Source of the DNA: Oreohelix idahoensis | Taxonomy: Eukaryota; Mollusca; Gastropoda; Stylommatophora; Oreohelicidae | Length of the DNA stretch: 64,000 nt | NCBI GenBank assembly: GCA_024509875.1 | Contig: JAMPIV010015289.1 | Location: forward strand, 62,001-126,000 | Reading direction: 5' to 3' | In this document: positions 55,115-64,000 of the stretch, piece after piece | Layout of the letters: the number at the start of each line of letters is the position of its first letter | Numbering within the stretch: the first letter of the stretch is position 1 | Notes under the pieces: model-generated | The model's database searches: none | What the model was told of the DNA's origin: nothing | Seen by the model: the letters and a program-made list of their open reading frames with translations, nothing else | Translations under genes and position numbers: made by a program

Positions 55115-56403
55115 CAATTCCAACTTTCAGTCAGATTTCGGATTCCCTGCTAGAAGATGAGACAGCAGTGGCATGTGGAACGACAAGTGACAGTGATAGT
55201 GATTTCGATGATGATTTTTCAGTTGCTCAACGCTTCGACCAGCTTGAACTAAATGATCTAATCCGAGATCTATATCTCTCCAAGGAATCTTCAGTACTTT
55301 TGGCTTCAAGATGGAAAAAGAAAAAATTACTGACTGCTGAAACAAAGGTTACATTTTATCGCAGCAGAGAGCAAGGTTTTATTCCATACTTTTGTAAAGA
55401 AAACAACCTTGTGTTTTGTACTAATGTAGGAGGTCTTGTTAACAAAATGGGTGTAAGTTATACACCAGATGAGTGGCGACTTTTCATTGACAGCTTTAAA
55501 AGAAGTTTGAAGGGTGTTCTCTTACACAATGGTAACAAATATGGCTCAATTCCAATTGCTCATTCTACTACAATGAAGGAGGAGTATGCTACAATAAGCA
55601 CAGTTCTGGAAAAATTGAAGTATTTAGAACATAACTCGATGGTTTGTGTAGATCTTAAAATGATGAACTTCTTGCTTGGCCAGCAAATGGGATTCACCAA
55701 ATATCCATGCTTTATATGTGTGTGGGATAGCAGGGCAAAAGATATGCACTGGACAAAGAAACAGTGGCCGTTGAGGGATGAATTTAAAGTTGGAGAAAAA
55801 AATATTGTCAATAAGCCTCTCATTGATCGAAAAAGAGTTCTACTGCCACCATTACATATAAAGCTTGGCTTGATGAAGCAATTTGTTAAGGCACTGAACA
55901 AAGATGGTACCTGTTTTAATTACTTATGCAAAAAGTTTCCAGAATTGAGCATAGACAAACTTAAAGCTGGAATTTTTGATGGACCTCAAATTAGAAAGTT
56001 AATAAACGATCCAAATTTTATTGATTCCATGAACAAAACAGAGTCCACAGCCTGGTCATCATTTGTTTTAGTTGTGCAAAACTTTCTGGGTAACCTTAAA
56101 GCAGACAATTATTCTGAACTAGTTGGAAACATGCTGTCGAGTTTTTATGAACTTGGATGCAAAATGAGCATAAAATTGCACTACCTCCATAACCATTTAC
56201 ATTTATTTCCGGAGAATCTTGGCGACTTTAGTGAGGAGCAAGGTGAAAGATTTCACCAAGATATAAAAACAATAGAAGAGAGATACCAGGGACTTTGGGA
56301 TGCCCACATGATGGCAGATTACTGTTGGACCCTTAAGCGTGACTGTCCGGGCATATCACATTCCAGTAAGTCCTCGAAAAGATCGTTTTTGCGTGTTGAC
56401 TAA
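55115..56403 (+). pseudogene. T1 gene, 3' part (main body)
   Basis: Continues the frame of 46906-47308 exactly once the LTR element and one CATAC are discounted (403 + 1289 nt = 564 codons with the stop). Visible features: an acidic Ser/Asp linker (DSDSDFDDDF), an YPCFICVWDSR two-cysteine site, RKRVLLPPLHIKLGLMK, GIFDGPQIRKL, and near the end EEQGERFHQDIKTIEERYQG. The regularly spaced Asp, Glu and His residues could form a catalytic site, but I cannot assign the fold or a transposase superfamily. Apart from E4 there is no stop or shift. Confidence 0.75.
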
Positions 56404-56677
56404 ACAAGTGCTAGTGATAAAGTTTTATTACATTTTTGGTAATATATGCACAGTAATTACATACAATATGAATACAGACTAAAGTCAAAATGCCACTGAT
56501 AGCACCTAACTCTAGGATTGTACATAACAATTGCCCCACTAATATGGTCATTCTTAGTTATCTCAAAAACTAGAGCTGATAGAAAAAAATCTGATTACAT
56601 TTTTGGAATCAACAACCCAAAATTACCCAAGAACAGCTATAAAATTTAAGACACCAAAATGTGTGTATACCAGTGTA

Positions 56678-57746
56678 ATGATTCGCCCATTGAGAATTCA
56701 TCATTTTTTCAATTTTTCGCCCTTACAGTTTTATTTTCCTTGCTGTTCCAGAGATCAACTTGCTGTTTTTCGCATGCATCTTTGCATATTCACGCAGTAC
56801 CTTTACACTATGCACTGATTGTCATTCTGTCCATTATCATTGATGCAACTTTCTACCGATGATCTATATATCCCATTCATTCCTATATTCTAGTAACTCT
56901 ATTACAGCGATACTGTCATAACATTCCTTGAAAGAGTATAAGTGGAACGAACCATTATTTTTCTGAAATATAAATTTATAATTGTTATAGTATGCCATCC
57001 TTTTTCCACAGAGATATTTTGAGTGTAAAGCCACACATTTTTATGGGTACTGTTAATAATTTTTACTGTCATGATTCAACACCATACTGCCTCTGTAATG
57101 GTCATATTTTTTTAGTATAGAGAAATTCAATCACTTTACAGTTTTTTTGTTTTGTTTGAAATTCTGTATGAAAATTTGTGTTACAATGTCATTATAGACA
57201 ATGATTGTACATCTAACATTTGATCCACTATTACAAGACAAATGAGATTTCTTTTTCCACTCCACCCCTCAGGCCCCAATCTTACTCGTTTTCCTTCTCT
57301 CACTCTGAGAATGTTCAGGAATTCTGATTTTTTTTTCTTTCTCCTCTAACTATCTTCAATTTGAATTGCAATTTTGTTGTAATCTGGAGACCTTTTGTTT
57401 TCTTGCTGTCCATCATGAGACCACAGTTACTATTCTCACAACTTGATAACAACAGGTGATATTGACTTCTATTTCGCTTTCTGAGCTAACCCTTATTATC
57501 ACCCCACTGATACACTTTATCACACCCAGGAATCTGATGTATTGATGGTGATTTTTTTTTGGAGTCATTATATTATGAAATAATTAATAAACTTTGTTTA
57601 CAAATTTGTATAAAAAAAAGAATGAATATTGGAAGACATGAGAAAAGAAACAGATTGATAGGATTGTTGACATAGATTACCCATAGTTCCTCATATGTTC
57701 CATGGTGTCATTTCGTTCCCCACTAACCCGATCCTGTTTGTTTCAC
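56678..57746. other. No gene seen
   Basis: AT-rich, T-runs; no gene, RNA or repeat structure recognised. Confidence 0.4.
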
Positions 57747-57914
57747 ACATGAGATAGTACAGCTTTTGTTAGTACATGATACCTATGCTATTGATACCCC
57801 CTGATATTGTTTATACATGATGCCTATGCCACATGAGATAGTACAGCTATTGCTAGTACATGATACCTATGCTATTGATACCCCCTGATATTGTTGGTAC
57901 ATGATGCCTATGCC
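57747..57914 (+). repeat. 84-bp tandem duplication
   Basis: 57747-57830 and 57831-57914, each ACATGAGATAGTACAGCT ... ATGATGCCTATGCC, with only a few differences. Confidence 0.95.
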
Positions 57915-60007
57915 ATAAATACTCCATAAGAATAGTATAAATATTTCTGTCTTTACGTAGATACGTGACAGATAGTTTAATATGATTGTAAAAATTTGAA
58001 GTTCAATAAGATAGAAGATCCACGAAAAAAAAGATACTCCAGGATGACCATACCCATACTGAAGAGATACGTGTTAAGGATACACACGAGGATACACACG
58101 AAGATGATATATGCAGTTATGACTTATTAGACATTCCTGTCTTTACGTAGTCTGTGACAACTTGCCCAATCTTCTCTTCATTTTTTTTATTATTTACGTG
58201 ACATCGTTTTTTTCTCATCCTCAATGCATGATCGCAAAGTCCCGGGAATTGTCACTGGCGGAAATTCTCCTAGCATTCAGTATTTTCTCCTCGCTATTTT
58301 TAGATACGACGTCATTGTTGACCAATGACCTCGGTAGCGAGAAATCCGTTTTAATTTAGAACTGCTTGAACTTGGGAGAACCAGTTTAGGCCACTTAGGA
58401 AAACATCACGTGACTTTTAACATTATTGATTGGAGCGTCTAAAACGAGGCTAATGTCACATGATGCACGCTATGGATCACGTGTCCAAGCGGAAATGTCC
58501 CGCTAAAAGTGCGCCAAACACGGGCAATCTTCACTTGCCCGGAACCCTTGAGACAGCTAGGTCTAACCCAATTATCGGCGAATTCTCGCATTAAAAGCAC
58601 TGAAGCCACGTGTCTAATTGCGGGTTAGCGTCCATCTTTGAGTAGGTAAGTGAAATCTCGCTAGAATATAATGTGATGAAATGTGTAGTACATTGCAAAA
58701 TCGACGCAAGATTGGTATGTTTACTTTATTCATATTTTTGTTTTACGATCACATCCAGCCACATGTGATCGGGTATATTTTATGATCCCACGGGATATGT
58801 ACATGTTCATAATAATGTATAACGGGAATATATATATATATAGCTATTAATTTCCATATTATTTGATTATTTTCGACCCGACGTTTAGACTAACGGAAAT
58901 TAATAGTAACGATAATGTTGACAGACCGTGACATATATTCATTATAAAATTATATGACGAGGCGACCAGACATGAAGTGTGTGATAATGTTGTCAGACAA
59001 TTCTAAAAACACGGATGTCCAATTATTTGTTAAATTCATCATAATGACATGACGATTAGGCTAGAGGCACAGAACTAGAATACTGTTGCCGACATTTCTA
59101 TGATAAATTTGGTGGGTTTGACTGACATTTATAATAATTCATCGGGTTAAGCTGACGATAAATCAGTCTAAAGAATTATAATACTGCCACTGGGGCAGAG
59201 AAATATAATAAAGGACAGACAGGAGAAACTTGAATTCAAGATTAGACTCTAGACATATGATGTTAGAGACTAAAATCTGAGGTGACGGGCAGAGGGACGG
59301 CTTAGGGAAAGACTGCTTTCTAAAGCTAGAAAATTAATGAAGCCGTCGTATTTGTCTTCAGTCTATGGTGGAGCCTTGCACGACAGTCCAATCTCAGCGC
59401 AGAATACGGAGTCGAGCACAGAGAAGGCAAATCCGCTCCATTCAAGACCTACCGGGGCAACGTCAGGAGACCGGAGAACTAACCACACTTCACTATCAGC
59501 CAGGGGCTGAAAAGCTAAGTCCACGAAAAAGGAACCTCACTACATCAATGCCTAGTTTAGTCATCCATGATGAAAAACACTTGAATTGTGAGACACATAA
59601 TACATACAGCAGACACTAATTCCATCGACAATACTATCATTCACCATCTATTCACTTTATTGCAATAAACCAATTGGGTGTATATACTGTACCCCACGCT
59701 TTGTTCCTTCCATTAGATGTTGAATATTGTCTATGTTTATCTTCCTTTATAAGGGAGGGGGGCTCGTAAAATATAATATAATTTAAAGAATAATAATAAT
59801 AGATAACTGAGAAGGGGACGACGGTAGCGAGAGACCAAATATCTCCTTACAATCTTTTCCAGACCTGTCGAGTTAGGAGAATTTACCCCTCTTCGTCACC
59901 CTTCGGAAGTGGGAAAACCCAGCAGGGATTCCTTGAGCCAAATCTTCCACATCAGATCTATTATTTCCTCTAAATAATTTCTCTTATCCTTTAAACGCTA
60001 CGTGACA
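57915..60007 (+). repeat. Region containing the E5 5' LTR (left end not fixed)
   Basis: The right end is placed at GTGACA (60007), just before the primer-binding site. The other LTR is outside the window, so the left end is unknown; lineage B LTR length (about 2.4 kb) would put it near 57.6 kb. AATAAA at about 59664 is followed by GT/T-rich sequence and GGGGGGCTCGT (59756-59766). An 84-codon frame at 59365-59619 is unassigned. Confidence 0.6.
58308..58612 (+). promoter_or_regulatory. Candidate E5 U3 enhancer/promoter cluster
   Basis: A CRE-like GACGTCAT (58308-58315) and three CACGTG E-boxes (58407-58412, 58478-58483, 58607-58612), with CATTAAAAG TATA-like at about 58589. The patch is more GC- and CpG-rich than its surroundings. 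Binding factors are inferred from motif alone. Confidence 0.4.
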
Positions 60008-60008
60008 C

Positions 60009-60032
60009 TGGTGTCTCGGTCCGGGATTTGAA
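60009..60032 (+). other. E5 primer-binding site
   Basis: TGGTGTCTCGGTCCGGGATT (continuing TGAA) starts one base after the LTR. Its complement reads TTCAAATCCCGGACC...ACACCA: a tRNA T-arm, acceptor strand and CCA end. The match therefore looks like a full tRNA 3' end. Confidence 0.8.
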
Positions 60033-60372
60033 CTTATGTATTTTATCATACCTCTGGGATAGTATCATCCATTCAGTCATTACAGTTAGTATACCATTTT
60101 AACACATGTATTTTCACACAGTGAGCTCTAGAAAGACAGAAAACATTTTTTTCTAGAAATTCAGGCATTGATTGGTGAATCCCTTTATATATGTTGTGTT
60201 TAATTAAGTTAGTTCTTGATTTTGTATTTCATTGAATTACAGACCTTAAGTCTCCATAACTGTAGTAATTTCATTCTACAGCAGTCGGATAAATAATTAG
60301 TATTTACTTGTTGCTAGAAATACTATTGGAAGGTAGCACTAGCTTACTCAGTGTGGACTTTAACTGCAAAAG

Positions 60373-62401
60373 ATGGCTGAAATAGTTAAGCTTAAGGCAG
60401 CACTAGGGGAGGCCGGTCGAGATCTAGGTTATAGTGGGGGTGGACCTTGCAAATTATGTCAGTGTCGAGACTGATAAGTATTACGCTCGAGAAACAGCGA
60501 AAGCTGAAAGAGAAGAGCGAATAAAGTTAGCAGAAATAGATGAGAGGATAAAAGCTGTAGACGCTAGAGAAAGAAGCGAGAGAGATGAACGCGAGCATGC
60601 ATTGAAGATGAAGCAGTTAGAGATGCAGGGACAAGCTCAAAGAGTTGAACCAGTAGCCGGTGCGACCGCATCTACCTCCTCAGGCAACCTATCGCCACGG
60701 TCAGATGATATGCCTTCCTTGCACGCAGGGGGCACCGGACCTTTGCCATCCTCACTCATGTCAACTTTGGGACCTTTGACGTTTCCATTTGAAGCTTTCT
60801 CGGAACAAGCCGACTCGATCGATAGGTATCTCGACAAATTTGAGAAGTTTGCCACCACGTTTGGTTTGGAGAAGAGCAAATGGAACCTGAAACTGTCGCA
60901 AGGGCTTAGAGGAACTGCTTATGACGTGTATAGCAAGCTTCCTCCAGGGTTACAGGATGACTACGACTCTTTGAAAAAGGCACTATTGGTTCGTTATGAG
61001 CTACATGCTGACGCCTATAGGAAGAGGTTCCGTAACTCTAGGAGGGAAGTCGGAGAGAACTTTGCTCAGTTTGCTGCGAGACTGGATTCCTACGTGGAGA
61101 AGTGGGGTGCCCTAGGGAATTTTACTCATGATTGGGAAGGCCTGAAGGAAATGGTCATGATCGAACAACTGAAGGACACCATGACTTCCGACATGAGAAG
61201 ATTCCTGACAGAGAATGGGGCCAGCACTTTAGAATCCATAGTCCAGTTAGCGGAACGATATCAGGCAGCACTATCAGAGAATCCACCACCCAGACGGAAA
61301 CAACCAGATTACGTACCTAGACAGACAGCTCAGTCACACATGGACCCCCAAGTGAAACCACCGTATACTAACTTCAAAAAGCATGACAAGCCAGACTACA
61401 AGACTACTCAGAGATCTAATTTCCAGCAGCAGAGGCAAGGGGAAAAATGGTGTAAGCACTGTAGAACCATCACCCACAATACGCAGGAGTGCAACCGGAA
61501 AAACCCACCTCATCATGCTGCCTGCTTACGTAAAAGTGCCGCAAGGGGAAATGGACCGGAAGAACCTCTGGACAAACCCCGACATCCCCCGGTCGTTGAG
61601 ACAGTCCTCGTAAATGACCAAGAGGTGACCTGCCTTTATGATACAGGCCTTGCATTCGACGCAGTTGTCCGTGCATCCCTAGTCAAGCCTGACCAGATGA
61701 CAGAAGACACTATAGAAATACAAGGACCTACTAAAAGTGCAGCACCTATGCGTTTGGCCATAGCCAAGATTAAGGTCAAATCAAAATATGTGACTGGGGA
61801 AATCCGTGCAGCGATCTTGGACGACCCTATTTATCCCTTGATCTTAGGGTGTAGGTATGTGTTCTTGGGAGAACCCATTCACCCTCTGGTTGTGGCGGGT
61901 GTCACCACTAGAGGACAGGCCAAACGGAATACGGAGTTGGAATCCCCACCCAACATCCTTCCTGAGGAATTAAAAAAGGCACAAACGGAGGATCAATCTC
62001 TAGCACCCTGCTACAAAAAACTACCGAGAGCGCACACTCCTCTCCAAAAGGGAGACTTCTACAAGAAAAATGGGCTGTTGCATCGGAAAGCAGGAAATGG
62101 AGGACAGGAACATGGGCAACTTGTGGTTCCATCAGCATACCGAGCCCAGGTCCTAGAAATGGGCCATGCCCTTCCGTTTAGTGGCCACATGGGCATAAGT
62201 GCCACGATTCAGCGTATTTCATGTCATTATTATTGGCCAGGTATCAACGCCGATATCCAGAGATATGTGAAATCATGCCCGCAGTGCCAGAGGACAGCGC
62301 CGAAAACACTGGACGGCCCCAGCCACTCTGGGAGAAATGCCAATCTTGGGCACACCCTTCGAACGAGTAGCGGTGGATATTGTGGGTCCACTTACTCGTA
62401 G
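60373..62401 (+). pseudogene. gag: E5 gag, DTG protease and integrase zinc domain
   Basis: The ATG at 60373 gives MAEIVKLKAALGEAGRDLG, matching the E3 gag start. It is one base out of frame with the long ORF, and the G5 run at 60436-60440 is the likely site of an extra base. The long frame (60434-62401) holds a coiled coil (EREERIKLAEIDERIKA), a capsid-like part (YLDKFEKFATTFGLEKSKW, LLVRYELH), one CCHC knuckle (CKHCRTITHNTQEC, about 61450-61495), protease D-T-G (CLYDTGLAFDAVV, about 61635) with LGCRYVFLG, and the integrase H-H-C-C (GHALPFSGHMG ... CPQCQR). Gag and protease are one frame without a stop. It ends early after an A4 run (62303-62306). Confidence 0.92.
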
Positions 62402-64000
62402 CAAAAAGAGAAACAGTTATATACTCACGTTAGTGGATTGTTGCTCCATGTGGGCAGAGGCAATTGCTATGCCCGCATATGATTCTATACATGTTGCTGA
62501 GGCTCTGCTCACCATATTTACTCGGCTAGGGTTTCCGTCACAGATCCTGACAGATAATGGTTCCCAATTCCGAGGAAAACTCACCGAGGAAGTGTTTAGG
62601 ATATTTCAGGCACGACATATCCACACCTCTCCCTACCACCCCCAGGCAAATGGCCAGGTGGAGCGGTTTAACGGGACCCTTATTTCCATCCTTCGGAAAC
62701 TTGCGCAGGAAAAACCAGAGAGCTGGGATCAATACTTACCCGCAGCACTATTTGCTTACCGCGAAGTACCCCACAATTCTACTGGGATGCCTCCTGCCAC
62801 ATTGCTGTTTGGTAGACCTATAAAAGGACCTTTAGAGGCACTGTTACGTACTTGGACAGATGATAAAGCTGATGAGACGGTCACCTCTGCATCCCAATAC
62901 GTGAAGGAGTTGACCCAACGCCTTAAAACAGGATGGGAACTGGCAAAGGAAAATGTACGCCGTGCCCGTCGTAAACAGGCGCGTTACTACAACCGCACTG
63001 CGAAGGATAGGGAGCTAGAAGTAGGAGAACAGGTATTATTACTCCTGCCCAGTAGCAATAATAAATTGCAAATCGGGTGGAGAGGTCCATATAAAATTGT
63101 TGAGAAAATGTCGCGCACCAATTACAAGATTGCCATAAAGGGGAAGCAGAAAATTTACCACATAAAACTGCTGAAGCGATATTATGAAAGACCAGGTGCA
63201 GAACCAGCACATTTCCTGACACTGGCTATTGCGACGGAAACTGAGGCAGAACCCCTGACCTCCTGTGAATACCCTCTTCGTCAGTGCGAAACTCAAGATG
63301 TTCAGATTAGTTCAACTTTAACGGAGGATCAGCAGGCACGGGTTCAACAGTTGTTGAGAAAACACCCTAGTACACTCACGGATAAACCTGGCATGACCAA
63401 CCTGATAGAATTTGATATGAAGCTAACAGACCTCGCCCCGGTACGAGTTAAGAACTATCCTGTTCCTTATGCTAAAGCAAAGGCATTGAGTGAGGAAATC
63501 GAGTACCTGCTTAAGGAAAATATTATCTCAAAATCAGAGTCGCCTTATAGTGCGAGTGTAGTGTTGCTTAGAAAATCCACAGGAGAACATCGCCTCTGCA
63601 TAGACTACCGAAGGCTCAACGCTGTAACGGAATTTCAAGCGGAGCCCTTACCGGATCAGAATCAGCTTTTCACCAAGCTGAGTAGAGCACGATACTTTTC
63701 GAAGATAGACCTTAGCAAAGGGTACTACCAGATCCCGGTAAAAGAGGAAATTCGACATATGTTAGCATTTAGTACTTCTGAAGGCCATTACGAGTTTAAT
63801 GTATTGCCATTTGGGCTAAGCAACGCCCCAAGCGTCTTTACTCGTATGATGAGGAAGCTACTGGAACCCCAGAACCACCCTGGGATAAGTAATTTCATGG
63901 ACGACATACTTATTGCCACGAACACCTTTGAGGAGCACCTGGACGCAGTTTCCCTACTCTTCGAAAGACTTAGAGAAACAGGACTCACCGCTCGCCCTAC
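62307..64000 (+). CDS. pol: E5 pol: integrase core, GPY module, reverse transcriptase (cut by window edge)
   Basis: Open to the end of the window from the frame shift at 62303-62306; dropping one A there joins it to the upstream frame. Integrase D,D,E are all present: VAVDIVGPL (about 62370-62395), ILTDNGSQF (about 62548-62575) and NGQVERFNG (about 62648-62675). The GPY module WRGPYKIVEKMSRTNYKI lies about 63080-63133. RT motifs LCIDYRRLN, LSKGYYQIPV, EFNVLPFGLSNAP and FMDDILIA (catalytic pair about 63899-63904). RNase H should follow beyond the edge. This is the best preserved pol here, and it too has IN before RT. Confidence 0.93.

Larger units (their letters stand above)
46479..56677 (+). 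mobile_element. T1: probable DNA transposon with one large gene, split by E4
   Basis: A 20-bp perfect inverted repeat lies on either side of the gene (46586-46605 and 56559-56578; CAGCTCTAGTTTTTGAGATA). Outward from it the two flanks stay similar in inverted form (CACCAAAA, then TGTGTA, then a CAGTGT/CTGTGT end), giving imperfect terminal repeats of roughly 100-125 bp. The outermost bases and the TSD could not be fixed. Without E4 and the MITE it would be about 2.3 kb. Confidence 0.6.

Overview
The window is non-coding, repeat-dense nuclear DNA from an animal, most likely a mollusc. Evidence: AT-rich sequence; a fragment of the 5' end of nuclear 18S rRNA (28478-28634) whose variable positions look molluscan; TTAGGG-type telomere motifs inside a minisatellite; LINE fragments of the endonuclease/reverse-transcriptase kind common in molluscs; several SINEs. 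I see no conventional single-copy host gene. Species cannot be fixed from the sequence.

The dominant feature is five Ty3/Gypsy-type LTR retrotransposons (called E1-E5 here). Wherever pol is present (E1, E2, E3, E5) integrase lies upstream of reverse transcriptase and RNase H (gag-PR-IN-RT-RH), the Copia-like order known from the Gmr1 group. They form two lineages. Lineage B (E1, E3, E5) has a CCHC zinc-knuckle gag, a DTG protease and, where measurable, LTRs of about 2.4 kb. Lineage A (E2, E4) has an Asn/Arg-rich gag without a zinc knuckle, a RING-like CPxC...CGH motif just before a DSG protease, and LTRs of 1.2-1.4 kb.

Layout. 1-16031: E1 (+), running in from the left edge; E2 (5028-15116, TSD GTTAT) is inserted inside its 3' LTR. 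16032-36035: a mosaic of minisatellites, a tRNA-type SINE, LINE fragments, a foldback element, a possible Helitron end, a pair of inverted ~0.8-1 kb repeats, a (TA)n tract abutting the 18S fragment, and an unrecognised decayed coding region at 33.3-35.6 kb. 36041-46381: E3 (-), TSD ATAAC, carrying two SINEs. About 46479-56677: a probable DNA transposon (T1) whose 563-codon gene is split by E4 (47309-55109, -, TSD CATAC); E4 has gag-protease but no pol and carries its own SINE. 56.7-64 kb: E5 (+), the best preserved element, cut by the right edge.

All complete elements have paired LTRs and matching 5-bp target duplications, so insertion order can be read: E1 before E2; T1 before E4 before the E4 SINE; E3 before its two SINEs. 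Every retroelement reading frame is broken in this copy. Many breaks are one-base changes in homopolymers, which could be real decay or assembly error.
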